Source of the DNA: Papaver somniferum | Taxonomy: Eukaryota > Streptophyta > Magnoliopsida > Ranunculales > Papaveraceae | Direction: 5' to 3' | Assembly: GCF_003573695.1 (NCBI RefSeq) | Contig: NC_039368.1 | Span: 80,056,374 to 80,120,373, forward strand | DNA: 64,000 nucleotides | Part shown: piece by piece, positions 23,456 through 35,247 of the stretch | How the letters are laid out: every line of letters starts with the position of its first letter | How positions within the stretch are numbered: position 1 is the stretch's first letter | Notes under the pieces: generated by a model | What the model was told of the DNA's origin: nothing | What the model saw: only the letters and a program-made list of their open reading frames with translations | The model's database searches: none | Program-made: the position numbers and the translations under genes

Positions 23456-25011
23456 TGATAAACACATTTTTGTGTCTGAATTGTCCTCACTGTCTGTATT
23501 GTTAGTGCTTGATTTTGTACTTATTATGGTGTTTTTATGGTTGCACAGGTGTTTTTAGAGAAATACACTTGGGTGGAAAAAGTTGCTCGAAAAGTGCTAT
23601 TTGGACCCCCGGAGGACACATGTTATTCAGACTCTCAGTTTTGGATAAGGGGCACCTTCTTTACTGTTTGCACCTCAGTGTTAAAGGCACCCACAAAACG
23701 GATTACGGGCACCACCATCTTCTTCACGGATAAACAAATTGTGGCGGGAAACTTATTTTGAACCTGCGGATTTTCCTGAACTTTATTTGGCCGAGTTTTG
23801 TTGAGATTTATTTGGGATTTGAATGTATACCAGCCTGTTACTTCAAGAAAGGATTGGTAAGTTAATTGTTTTCGATAAACAAGGGAAGTTACGTGGATAT
23901 CTCACCGGTTAGAAGAAACTTCGTGGAAGAGATTTCGGAGATTCTGTTGGAGATTTTCAAGGGATTTGGATGAGGAGTTTTATATTACCTTGTACAAAAT
24001 CCGTCCACGTGATTGGAGAAGGGAGATTCTGTAGTTATTATACAACATGAAAGAAGATTATTCTCAGGTTTCTTTTAGATTTTCTGGTTATATATTTGGA
24101 AGCTCTGCATGTGCCAACGACATTTCTCGTACATTCAGCTTGTTTGGAGTGTGTGAACGGATGCAGCAGAGCGTGTGAAGATCATCAGCAGAAAAGAAAA
24201 AGGAATAAAATCCCGAGACGTTATGGCAGCATTCTTGAGGATGGTTAGTATATAAACGATTCTAGGGGGACTGAAAAAGTTTATGGAGAGTTAAGGAGAC
24301 ATTGAGCACATTACAGAGCTAGGAATTTCGAGTTGCAGAGAATAGCCATTTTCTGCTGCTGTGAAGAACATAAGACGCACATAGAATAGTCGTTGTTGCT
24401 ACAGTGTCAGCGACAATACTCATTTATCGTTCTCTGTAATAACTGGTTTGTAACAGAAATAATTGTTACAAACCCGTTTTTAATTATTTTATCCCATATT
24501 ATCATCCTTGTAAGCACCTTTTGAGCAATGAGTTATCTTTTTGAGTGTGTTTGCATCATGAGAAGGTAAACCCATCACTGGGACGATGGAGGAAGCTATT
24601 TTTCACCCATCTGGTAATTAAATTAATTCTTTTTTAACTATGTGCGTAGAATTTAATTTTTTTATGATTTCAATCAATTATTTGTTATTTTGTCTGATGT
24701 CGCATGCTTAGTTTTGATTACTTTTGATGCGTCATGCTCACAACTTACAACTAATGTTTTATGAAATCTACTTTGGAAAAGAATAGAGTTAATATTTCTT
24801 TTATTTTGAGCTATAATTGCCTAGGATTAATTTCTGAACCACTTGAATATGAAAAACAGTGAAATCCTGAGTCCCAGTAAATTCTTCATCCTGTGACATA
24901 TTTTGTATATATTTTCTTATTTTTAGTATTTTCGTATTTAAGCCTAGAATCAATCTCAATAAACTCCGAGTGAACGACAACCTTATTTACCACTATAAAA
25001 AAATTCGATCA
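23456..25011 (+). repeat. 5' LTR of the nested element
   Basis: It contains a TATA box (TATATAAA, 24249-24256) and lacks two short segments present in the 3' LTR: TGGAAGATAT near 29490 and a GAGTTAATACGAGGATTTC block near 29800. Substitutions throughout show that the insertion is not recent. Confidence 0.92.
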
Positions 25012-25016
25012 ATTTT

Positions 25017-25033
25017 TGGCGCCGCCGACGCGG
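25017..25033 (+). promoter_or_regulatory. Primer-binding site of the nested element
   Basis: TGGCGCCGCCGACGCGG lies 5 bp downstream of the LTR. It belongs to the TGGCGCC-type primer-binding sites common in plant Gypsy-like elements. The minus-strand relative at 37636-37653 has TGGCATTGCCGACGCTGA in the same place. Confidence 0.75.
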
Positions 25034-25383
25034 ATTTGTTTATAGATTTGTTTTTAAGTTTTATTTTATTTGTTCTTTTTTACGCGTTTTGGTATTTTTG
25101 TTTGCTTTCAGATTTGGAGCTAAACTAAAGGAAAAAGAAAAAGTACTGAAAAGAAAGGAAAATCCCAAAAAGGAAAGAAAAAAGAAATCCAAAAGGAGTG
25201 AAGAAGAAGATTTTGTAAATAATTTTATTTTTATTTTTTTAGAAACTGTAATTAAGGTTTTTATTCTTGTAATATTTTATTTTTGGACATTTTTCTTTTC
25301 TTTTCTTTTGGACATTGAATATTGGACTTTATTTTTAAAACCCTAAGGAAGGGTTGGTTTAAATATAAACTGCACAGGGAAGG

Positions 25384-26060
25384 ACGACAGTTACGATACT
25401 GTCGTGGCCCCTCGGGTTCGTACACTGACATTGGAGTCGGTGGCCCGAGTCGACTTCAACGGTTCATCTCCCGTATGGAACGGGAGGTAAGATTTTTAAA
25501 CACCTGTGAATCCCCTGTCAGCGGGTTTACTGGATGATTTAGTATGCATATATGTTTAGGACCTGAAATCGGATTTAATTTTCTTGTAAAGGGCAAGGCC
25601 TGGCCAAATCAAGATAAGGACTCGGATTTCATCACCGTTTCCTTCTTGCCCGCCTTAGGAACACGTAACCTATGCGAACGTAAGCCTTAAACTTTGGACT
25701 AGAACGAGACCGATACGGTAACGAGCTTATTAGGAAAGTCGTTCAGAAAATATTGGTTACTCTTTTGAGCATGCTTTGAAGTTCATGATGGTTTCTGTGA
25801 GTTGAATACGCCGCATAGTAACGCCGGTGAGGCCTTGGGTATCAAAGCTCCACTGAGCTTCCCTCGTCTCTATTCAACTTACTTTAACTCGGATTGATTC
25901 CAGAGAGGTTTTCTCAGATTGTAACGAATTCCTTTTCGAAAGAATAAAAGTTGGTCAACAAACAATGTAAAGGAGACATCATGCTTTTTGTTTGCTAGAT
26001 AAAATAGGCTTGTTGTGGTTGAGTCAGCCTTCTTTGTGTTTGTTTAGAATTCCCTTGCAG
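25384..26060 (+). promoter_or_regulatory. Structured leader with predicted intron
   Basis: Two perfect hairpins occur: ACGACAGT-TACGAT-ACTGTCGT (25384-25405) and CTCCCGT-ATGGA-ACGGGAG (25468-25486). The second stem ends exactly at a consensus 5' splice site, GGAG|GTAAGA (GT at 25487). A 3' splice site with pyrimidines, TTCCCTTGCAG, ends at 26060, five bases before the ORF's ATG. This predicts a 574-nt leader intron. The relative at 37 kb keeps the donor context (GGGAG|GTAAAA), and the copy at 44.3 kb has TTCTTTTCAG just before its ORF. Function is inferred; no transcript was seen. Confidence 0.55.
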
Positions 26061-26065
26061 TTAGG

Positions 26066-27202
26066 ATGTCGAACTGGTATAGCCAATACAATAATTATAC
26101 AACTGAACAACATGGACATTACTCTTTTTATGATCATAGTGTGAATAGTGGTTGGGAACGCCAACCTTTTCAAGGTTTTGGGTCATACCATGGTGAGCGC
26201 AATTACTATCCACACGCGCATCGGTCATACGGGCAAGAAGATCATAATACTAGTTATTCGTCTTTAAAGGATACAATCAAACTATTGAAAAGTAGTCCTT
26301 TTTATGATCCTTCAGTTCCTATTCCTTCTCTAGAAGAGTCTCTCAGGAATTTAGATGAGTCATCACGTAAGTTAGCTGAATCGACATACAAATTAGATGA
26401 GGTGAACAACGTAGTTATGGACGAGAGAACTGCGACAACGACTGAATCTTCTTTGGAAGATACCCTCAATAGGTTAAGTGAAAACTTAGATCCAACACTT
26501 AGAGAGCTTTTTTTAGAAGAGACCCTTGAGAGGATAGTTGAATCGACATGTAGACTTGAGTTAGAGACGAACGAAAGTATTTCTCGAAATGACTTGAATT
26601 TACAATATAGTGTATCCAATAATACTCTTGAAAATGAGGATAGTTATTTGCATAATCAAGATATCGAAGTTAGAATTGGTGACACTCCTTGTGTAGATGA
26701 GGTTAAGCCATTTCCATATTATGATAATGATGAGTATGATGTGGACAATGTTGATGAAGAATCTGAAGTATTTAGGCATGGTGATCAAGAATTTGTTACT
26801 CCTATTGAGCTTGATAATGATAATGATATTTCTGGTTCAAATCCCGATAATTTTAATTATTATCCACCTATTCAAAAGGACGGGGATTTGACTAGAGATA
26901 ATACCGTTTTAGACGAAGTTGTACTTCCTTTTGATTACGAAGCCAATGATGGTTTAAAGGAACTAGTTTACTCTGAGAATACTGTTTTAGAGTTTAGAAA
27001 TTTAGAAACACTAGTCTTAGAAGATCATAAACTCGTAGAGATGAGTAAGGATGCATTACCTGATAATAACTTAGAAGAATCAATTGACCATTTTCAGGAA
27101 TCTGATGATCAAGAAATTAGGGATATTGTGACTAGTCTATCTAGAGACACTGAAAAATCTAAGTTTGGGGGTGATTATCACTTTCATAATGCCTTAACTT
27201 AA
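26066..27202 (+). CDS. Acidic retrotransposon protein of unknown function, N-terminal part
   Basis: I do not recognise this 378-residue protein. Residues 1-60 are rich in Tyr, His, Ser and Asn (for example YSQYNNY). Residues about 70-175 contain repeated SLEESLRNLDESSRKLAEST-like blocks rich in Leu, Glu and Ser that could form coiled coil. The rest is strongly acidic (Asp/Glu) up to FGGDYHFHNALT. There is no zinc knuckle or catalytic motif. It starts five bases after a predicted 3' splice site, the first ATG available. Sequence just past its stop, read in another frame, continues with a CAST-x-LQDYL motif shared by the relative at 44.3 kb, so the original protein was longer and this copy has a frameshift near 27195. 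It may act as a gag-like or regulatory protein, but that is speculation. Confidence 0.6.
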   Translation: MSNWYSQYNNYTTEQHGHYSFYDHSVNSGWERQPFQGFGSYHGERNYYPHAHRSYGQEDHNTSYSSLKDTIKLLKSSPFYDPSVPIPSLEESLRNLDESSRKLAESTYKLDEVNNVVMDERTATTTESSLEDTLNRLSENLDPTLRELFLEETLERIVESTCRLELETNESISRNDLNLQYSVSNNTLENEDSYLHNQDIEVRIGDTPCVDEVKPFPYYDNDEYDVDNVDEESEVFRHGDQEFVTPIELDNDNDISGSNPDNFNYYPPIQKDGDLTRDNTVLDEVVLPFDYEANDGLKELVYSENTVLEFRNLETLVLEDHKLVEMSKDALPDNNLEESIDHFQESDDQEIRDIVTSLSRDTEKSKFGGDYHFHNALT

Positions 27203-27204
27203 CT

Positions 27205-27846
27205 CTTAAGTTCCCTCGTGTAGGACTTGACATTTGTGCCTCAACCATATTACAAGATTATCTTCATACACTTTTTCCTGAACCTAGTTGTGTCCATAAG
27301 AGAGATCAGTTGTTAGAAACCCATCCTCTAGTTGATGGGGTTAACCCAGGCTATGATACCAAGATTGACTTTGTTTTCCAACCAAAAACTTTTCTTCCAA
27401 TTGTGGGAACATATGATTTTCAGATGTGTCGGTTATTAAGTTTTGAGACTAAACCTAATTACTATAGGAGAATAGGGTCGACACATTTTCTTAAGGAAGA
27501 CCACCTCTTTCATTGTGGTCAGCTGTGTGAGTCAAATATGATTTACTTAGAGGATCCCCAATTATTCAGGTTTTTGTTATGCGCTTCTAAGTTCTTACTT
27601 GAGTATTTCCAGACTCTTCATCCTGATCTTCAGAATGCCTTTGAGGAAATCCAAACGATGAAAACATTTTATTTAGACCCTTTTATAGAGCCTGAACCTG
27701 AGCCACAACTAGATGTAGGTGTATTAAACAAGGGTGTGTTTGGTATCTTCTTGTCCTGTTGCAGTTTCCTCTTCTTGTGGTTAGCACTTTTTGATACAGA
27801 TAACTCACAGTTATTCCGGATACTTCTATATGATTCTATGAGGTGA
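27205..27846 (+). pseudogene. Same retrotransposon protein, C-terminal part (frame-shifted)
   Basis: This open frame continues the previous protein after a one-frame shift; its own 5' part lacks an ATG (the first usable codon at 27310 is TTG). It has two copies of a CAS-x2-L-x2-Y motif (CASTILQDYL near 27238 and CASKFLLEYF near 27583). It also has two copies of QLFR-[FI]-LL, each near a Pro/Asp-rich turn, and a hydrophobic stretch GIFLSCCSFLFLWLALF (about 27739-27789) that could span a membrane. The 44.3-kb relative shares CASKNLLEYF and DPQIFRLLIF. No enzymatic motif is visible. Confidence 0.6.
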
Positions 27847-28890
27847 GTAATTTCTTCCCATGTCTGGCTGATGACTTTAAACTTAGCAATTCTTGGGAGG
27901 TAACCCAATTTCATGCAATACGGTAATATCTTTCCTTAACTATTTCACTTCAAATGGTAACAGTTTTTCCTTGTTCATGTTTTAATTTTATCTTTAGAAC
28001 ATTGAGGACAATGTTAGATTTAAGTTTGGGGGTATGGGAGAAACTTTTTAGTTGCAATAAATAAAATCCAAAGCCTAGAAATTTATGTTTATTAAGGTTG
28101 ACACTAACCAATCTAAGTGGATGGGAATATCTTGGTTATAGGAGTTGAGGAACCAATCTGATTAGATGGAAACATCGAAAGAGTCTATTCATAAAAGCAC
28201 AGAGCTTAGGTGTTGGAATTAAAAAAAAATGGTAGTTTCGCCATATCTCGTTGAATCCTAATCCTTATGTTTTTATTTTTTAAGTGATTTGGTGGGGCAC
28301 ACGGTTCAAGGTGTTACCACTGTTAGGGTGAAATAGAGTGATTGAGATACCACACAAAAAAAATTGAGACCAGACCATCAGACCAACCGGAATAAATTCA
28401 ATAAAGTCGACCACTGGTGCCCTTGTATATGCCAGTTGTGTTGACCTAGAGTTAGGTTTATCGACCACTGGTCCCCTTGTATGTGCCATTTGTGTTGATA
28501 TTAGTCAGACCGGTATCTCAGTCCATTAGGATAGGTTCATCTTGGCAGAGGCCTTCAGACAGATATGGGAAACACCATTCACTTTAAACCATCATTTTTC
28601 TCTACATCCATCTTCTAAATATTTCCATATGATTGGTTGACTCCGGTTATGATGTCCAGAAACTATCTGAGTAGAGCTCTGTCACTTATATATGAATTTT
28701 AGTATGCTTGAGTGCAAATTCGTGTACAATAATTGGAATTTCGCATTAGGGTACTTCCTCCTGTAGTCAATGAGAGTATGCCAACCAAGGAGATTCTTTA
28801 GTGCCTTCCAAGGTTTTGCGTAAATAGCTAGGGTCCGGAGTAAAGGTTTTGCAGGTACACCTCTAGTAAACCCTCCGGAGACAACACTCC

Positions 28891-28912
28891 ACCGCTAGGG
28901 TCACCTAGCGGT
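28891..28912 (+). other. Perfect hairpin near the retrotransposon 3' end
   Basis: ACCGCTAGG-GTCA-CCTAGCGGT is a 9-bp perfect stem with a tetraloop, about 90 bp before the 3' LTR. It would be a strong RNA structure near the end of the internal region. It is GC-rich against an AT-rich background. Confidence 0.7.
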
Positions 28913-29004
28913 TTAACGGCTTGCTGCACGTGCTAAGTGTAGTCATTTTTATTTTCTAGATTAGTTTTGCTCGAGGACTAGCAAATAATAAGTTTGGGGG
29001 TATT

Positions 29005-30592
29005 TGATACACACATTTTTGTGTCTGAATTGTCCTCACTGTCTGTATTGTTAGTGCTTGATTTTGTACTTATTATGGTGTGTTTATGGTTGCACATTTG
29101 TTTTTAGAGAAATACACTTGTGTGGAAAAAGTTGCTCGAAAAGTGCTATTTGGACCCCCGGAGGACACATGTTATTCGCTCTCTCAGTTTTTGATAAGGG
29201 GCACCTTCTTTGCTGTTTGCACCCCAGTGTTAAAGGCACCCACAGAACGAATTAAGGGCACCACCATCTTCTTCACGGATAAACAAATTGTGCGGGAAAC
29301 TTATTTTGAACCTGCGGATTTTCCTGAACTTGATTTGGCCGAGTTTTGTTGAGATTTATTTGGGATTTGAATGTATACCATCCTGTTACTTCAAGACAGT
29401 ATTGGTAAGTCAATTATTTTCGATAAACAAGAGAAGTTACGTGGATAGCTCACCGGTTTGAAGAAACTCTGTGGAAGAGATTTCGGAGATTCTGTGGAAG
29501 ATATTGTTGGAGATTTTCAAGGGATTTGGATGAGGAGTTTTATATTATCTTGTACAAAATCCGTCCACGTGATTGGATAAGGGAGATTCTGTAGTTATTA
29601 AACAACATGAAAGAAGATTATTCTCGGGTTTCTTTTAGATTTTCTGATTATATATTTGGAAGCTCTGCATGTGCCAACGACATTTCTCGTACATTCAACT
29701 TGTTTGGAGTGTGTGAACAAATGCATCAGAGCGTGTGAAGATCATCAGCAGAAAAGAAAAAGGAATAAAATCCCGAGACGTTATGGAAGCATTTTTGAGA
29801 GTTAATACGAGGATTTCCTTGAGGATGGTTAGTATATAAACGATGCTAGGGAGACTGAAAAAGTTTATGGAGAGTTAGGGAGACATTGAGCACATTACAG
29901 AGCTAGGAATTTTGAGTTGCATAGAATAGCCATTTTCTGCTGCTGTGAAGAACATAAGACGCACATAGAACAGTCGTTGTTGCTACAGTTTCAGCGACAA
30001 TACTCATTTATCGTTCTTTGTAACAGCTGGTTTGCAACAGAAATAAGTGTTACAAACCTTTTTTTAATTATTTTCTCTCATATTATCATCCTTGTAAGCA
30101 CCTTTTGAGCAATGAATTATCTTTTTGAGTGTGTTTGCATCATGAGAAGCTAAACCCATCACTGGGACGATGGAGGAAGCTGTTTTTCACCCATCTGGTA
30201 ATTAAATTAATTCTTTTATAACTATGTGCGCAGAATTTAATTGTTTTATGATTTCAATTAATTATTTGTTATTTTGTCTGATGTCGCATGCTTAGTTTTG
30301 ATTACTTTTGATGCGTCATGCTCACAACTTACAACTAATGTTTTATGAAATCTACTTTGGCAAAGAATAGAGTTAAAATTTCTTTTATTTTGAGCTATAA
30401 TTTCCTAGGATTAATTTCTGAACCACTTGAATATGAAAAACATTGAAATCCTGAGTCCCATTAAATTCTTCATCCTGTGACATATTTTGTATATATTTTC
30501 TTATTTTTAGTATTTTCATATTTAAGCGAATCAATCTCAATAAAGTCCGAGTGAACGACAACCTTATTCACCACTATAAAAAAATTCGATCA
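29005..30592 (+). repeat. 3' LTR of the nested element
   Basis: Preceded by AAGTTTGGGGGTATT, a polypurine-like tract. The TATA box is at 29833-29840. The LTR ends TTCGATCA, followed by the ATGTC target duplication. Confidence 0.92.
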
Positions 30593-31034
30593 ATGTCGGC
30601 ATCTCCCCCTGATTACTTTCAAATTTGTTCCAGACAGTTCCTTTAGTCATGTATTTTTCGAAACTAAATATTGGTAATGACTAAGAAAATAATCTACCAT
30701 ATCTCCCTCTCATTACTTTAGTCGGAGAAGAGATTATTGTTCCTTCATAATCAACAACTTTTGGATTGCACTTTCATTAGCATTCCTTTTAATGTCTTTG
30801 TAGGGATAAAACAAACTCATGTCAATGGTTACTTTTAAGTATATGATTACTTGCATTATACCATTCCAATGACGTTGTGTTGGCGCTGAGCTATATTTAG
30901 ATAACAAGTTCTCTGCGGATGTAAAATTTAATCGAGTACATTATTGTACTAAGTACAACAATGCGTCTATTGCACTTAGATATGAGAATTTCATCTCCCA
31001 ACACATCTTCGTCATATCCTTTTGTACGAAATGA

Positions 31035-31273
31035 TTACTTACTTACATTTGAACCTCGACTAATCATGGGAGTGCTATCAGGATGCATGTCTTTGTTAAA
31101 TTGCCTGACAACTTTAGACACATGCAAACTGGTGGAATAATATACCACAAGCTCAGTATTCGATCGAGCTTTCCCTATATTTTTCATCTCAAATTCAGAT
31201 TTTAAATATCTTTTAAGGTCTCTTATTACATCAAGAGTACACATCATGTCTGTACCATCAACATAAATAGCTA
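31035..31273 (-). pseudogene. Copia reverse transcriptase fragment
   Basis: The minus-strand translation reads VAIYVDG, then YLKSEFEMKNIGKA, then a degraded segment before VVRQFNKDMHPDSTP. This matches the Copia block around the catalytic YVDD box and the following LKxxFEMKDLG segment. The second catalytic aspartate is replaced by glycine (codon complementary to 31254-31256), which would abolish polymerase activity. The spacing to YLKSEFEMK is the usual 16 residues, so this looks like a substitution rather than an alignment artefact. Stops and frame changes surround it. Confidence 0.8.
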
Positions 31274-32678
31274 CAATTTTAAATCAGGATTTTTTTTTAT
31301 GAATACGCAAGGAAAAATAACTTACTTGTTTATCCTCTCCAAATCAAATAGCCACTTAGACGGGTACACCACATCCGCCTGATTGCTTGAATCTATAGGT
31401 GAGCGTTCTATCTAACTGTAAATGCACTTTGTGGTTTAGAGTCATTTAATTTGGGAAACAAAAGTCTATCAAGTACTTTTGTAAATATATTATATTTCTT
31501 GATTCTTTTAGAGATACGTAACAACCACATACATATGCTGTATTTCAAGTCCTTTTGAAATTACCAAGCTAACTAAGTAGCAGAACTCTATAACGTTCAT
31601 TACAAGACAACAATTCCAAGGCTTTGTGAGAAACCTCATGCCACAAGGCGAGTCTTTGTACTTCAAGACTACTTTCTTTTCATTATATTTTATGAAAAAT
31701 TAATTATGTATGTCCAATAGGCTTTACACTTGGTTGGTTAGCACTACCACACCAAATACCTGTATATTTGCCAAGAACTTAGTTCTACCTGGATTGTGTA
31801 GGCCAAATATGCTATTTATTTGAAATTAATCAAAATAAAGCATGGTTCGATCTCATTGTGCTCTAATTCTGCAGAAACTATTTATGGATTATATCATCAC
31901 TGTGTAAGCATGATCCTTCCATTGACTCATGTGCATTTCCATAATCTGTCAGGATTTCATTTTTCTCTAGAATCATTTAAAATTTTGGAGCGTCCTCCAT
32001 TATTGATTCATGGACATAGTCAGAGACAATCAAATGGGATGATTTCATTAATGATACAAATTAGGTTGTGCCTTACTCATCTACTTCCTTTCTAGGTGAG
32101 CATTGATCGAACCTGGTGGTCTCTCCATCTTCCTTTATGGAGCCACGGCCTCAACTACACTTCCACCAAGTGTAGTTGCAACATCTTAGTCTATGGTGTA
32201 CCCCATACCGAGGATTTTTAACATTGCCGGAATATTTGCATCTGGTATGTTGATATTTTCACTTTAGTGACATCAGTGTACATTCTCAAAATTGATTATT
32301 CTTTGTCACTTCACATTTACATTTGTGGAGTAAAAAAATCAATATGAGACACAGTGGGAACACACCATGACAATTCATGCCGTTCCCTTAGAAAATACCT
32401 TTTATTATCTCCCCCTAACGATGGGAAGACTGTCTCATTAAAGTGATAACCTGCAAATATAGCAGTAAGAGACCTCCTGCCTAAGGTTTTAAAATGCGAA
32501 TAATTGTTGAGAGTAAATATCCAACAAAATTACTTAATCATTTTTGAAGACCCATTATAGTACGATGTGGAGTCGTAATGGCACATATATCGTGCAACAA
32601 AAATGCGTAAGAACACAAATGTCAGGCTTAAATTCAGTTACCAACTGGTACGCAGAAAAGTTTGACTAATATTGGGTT

Positions 32679-32909
32679 CTAAAAACGAATTAAGTAAGAT
32701 GCATGTAATATTGCAAATCCCAAATGTAATAAAAGATAGGTTGGTACGCATAACCTATTCCTTAGGCACCATCTGTAACCTTTGATGGTAGCCTCTGCGA
32801 GACCATTGGGTATAAGATGCTCTATATTGATCCTATTAAACATGCAATATTCATCAAGTCCTTTTGATGTAAATTCTCTAGCATTAACAAGGGTGGTTAG
32901 CCTTTGCAC
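32679..32909 (-). pseudogene. Copia integrase core fragment
   Basis: The pieces NAREFTSK-x-LDEYC, NGLAEATIK and LGFAILHASYLIRF match the Copia integrase block normally read as DNAGEFTS...NGLAEA.IK...W..A..HA.YL.R. The aspartate of DNAGEFTS is not intact. The fragment lies 5' (in the minus-strand sense) of the reverse transcriptase piece, which is the Copia order. Confidence 0.8.
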
Positions 32910-34559
32910 TTTGCATTGTGCAATATGTGCTAGGAGTTTTCAAACGCAAATTTCTTGGGAACTATAACTAGTCCAAAATGTCAAAACATTCACCAGATCC
33001 ATCAGTCACTTTAATGGTCCGCATTCTGCGTGAATATTTTTCTAAATTTCACCTTATTTTCTTTGTAATATGGAATTTTTACCATTTGCGTCGTAGGATG
33101 GTCTCGATCCTGTTTTACTGAAGACTTTGTAAAAATGAGTGATATGCTTTCTTACCTAAAAGCATAATGGGAAGTAAGTTTGTGCATCTTGTAATTTAGA
33201 AAACACTTATTGAGAGATATGCCGTCAATTTGCATTCTGTCAATCTTTTTCCCATTTTCGTTCACTCAAATAAAGTGATATTTGTATGAGTTCTTTCAAA
33301 AATAATCATCATGTCACAACCAAAGTTTCTTTACGGTTATGCCCAAAGCTTGTATGAGTTAGTTTCCAACATTTCATCGTCGGAGTCAATATAGATTCAA
33401 TAATCCAAATATTATAGTGAATTACATTACACTAGATTGACTCATTAGTTTCTCTAAAATATATTAGAGACTATAAAAGATGCAACTAATTACATTCTCA
33501 TCATTTTGATGTTCCACATGATATCCATTTGCACGGGTTACTTTGGAATTTAACAAGGTGTGATTATCTCTTGGTACATCTAGAGATTTTGCGACGTCTT
33601 TGTTCTATCTTGAAAAAATGAGCAGTGATGCGCCTGATAAGATAGTCAATTGGCCAGGAAAAGTTCTTGTTGCCATTAAAGTTGATGTGAAAATTGGTTG
33701 TTACTATGATACACGTACAAACTACATTGTATATACCAACACCTAAGACCAGGTGCATTTCCAACTGTTTTATTTATGATGGGAGCTAAAATTACATTTT
33801 AGCCGATCCCATGTTCAATTGATACCTATACTTTGGTATCATTACTGCTGGAGAAAAAAATAATATTTTTGTCTCATGATATATATGTCCCTTTTCACAT
33901 GCTTGATATGAGTCGGTACGTATAACCCTCATTACTTCGGGCCTCTTTCCATTTTCCATTTCTCTACATTTATCTTAATTTGAGAATATTCATTATCTCA
34001 AAAATCCAAGAGAATCTCACTACACATGTATTGGTTCGTTAGTATCATGGATGAAATAGAGAAATGGAAATTTTTTGACTCATTTCACCTTTTGTGAGTT
34101 CTTCCACAAAATTTGGAATACATGTAATTTTATTTGCAACGTATCTTTTGAAAATACCGAATCTTAATAGTCGAGTCAGTGGATTGCATCCCACGGAACA
34201 TTTCAAATTTGGGAAGAAAATATCAAGTACACAATAATGGTGCACAGGTACTTCTAAACCCCAGAAAAATACATTGGAATTGAGTTGATACAACCAATTA
34301 AACAAAATACACCATTCAACTATAGCCAATATCATATTCAAGAGAACAAATAGCATTAAGACCAAAATTCTTAATGATTTAGATCAATAAAAATAACCTA
34401 AATTGACTGTTTATATGCTTTTGACTTATTTTAAGACAAAAATAAATAAAACTAGGCATATTCTAAAAAGAAATAAATAGCCTAGCATACAAAAAGCTCG
34501 CGTTACAGTTACATACCTCAAAATTTGGTTCCCACCGTATATACACAGAAGCGGAACAA

Positions 34560-34800
34560 ACTTAGTCGTGCATGCCCCAAAACCAAAGCCGGAACAGGAC
34601 ACAAGCTGGAACTAGCCGGAATAGAACCGGTTTTGGGGTGAACCGGGTTGGGCCAGAATGGGATGGACCAGAACAGGTCGGACCAAATCGGCTAGACCAA
34701 ACCGGGTTGGTGGACCGAACCGACTTGGATGGTCCGGACCGGGCCGGATTGGATGGATCGAACTGGGCTGGCTGGAACGAATTAGTCTGGGTCGGGTAAA
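34560..34800. repeat. GC-rich degenerate tandem array in the Copia leader/gag region
   Basis: About fifteen imperfect repeats of a GGACCGGACCGGGTTGG-like unit with CCGG, GGACCGAACC and CCAGAACAGG variants, in sharp contrast to the AT-rich surroundings. It lies about 450 bp from the 5' LTR. Any frame through it gives a Gly/Asp/Arg/Pro-rich low-complexity protein with no known domain. Confidence 0.7.
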
Positions 34801-35247
34801 TTGTTCGTCTGTTTCTTCATCTCTTTCACGCGAACATACAAAGTTTTGTCCCTGTATTTTCCACCGACCTAAACCAAATCCGCAAGCACAAACCCCAACA
34901 AATAAACGAGATTAGAACCTAGCTATGCAGTACTAAAATAATAACTCTAATTATTATTATTAGCACCTGATTAGAAAATAATAATCAAAACAAACAATTC
35001 TTAATTACAAATTATTAATCAAAACAATCCCTAATCCTGATTAAATCAATTATAATGGCAGATTTAATATACTTATGTATATGCCAAAATACATATATAA
35101 AAAAAAATATATAGGAGAAAATGGATCCAACTTATCTGATTAGACGATGACGATTCCATTGATTCCAATGACTCTAACGTATTTGATAGCAACCCAAAAA
35201 AAAATCAAAATCCATTATCGCAGGGTTAGAGCTCGTGCTCGATAACG

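Larger units (their letters stand above)
23456..30592 (+). mobile_element. Complete non-autonomous LTR retrotransposon (TGATA family)
   Basis: LTRs of 1556 bp (23456-25011) and 1588 bp (29005-30592) both run TGATA...TTCGATCA. They are flanked by a perfect 5-bp target duplication ATGTC (23451-23455 and 30593-30597). A primer-binding site TGGCGCCGCCGACGCGG starts 5 bp inside, and a purine-rich GTTTGGGGG precedes the 3' LTR. The 4-kb interior carries only a two-piece acidic ORF of unknown function. No zinc knuckle, protease, reverse transcriptase or integrase is visible. It therefore depends on another element's enzymes. It sits inside the Copia element in the opposite orientation, so it is the younger insertion. 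Confidence 0.92.

Noticed and set aside
29058..29352. Coding genes inside the LTRs (also at 23509-23761)
   Set aside because: The frames are parallel in both LTR copies because the LTRs are repeats; the relatives at 14, 38 and 45 kb do not keep them open.
34572..34915. A Gly/Asp/Arg-rich protein in the 34.6-kb array
   Set aside because: The frame is produced by the GC-rich tandem units and has no conserved domain.
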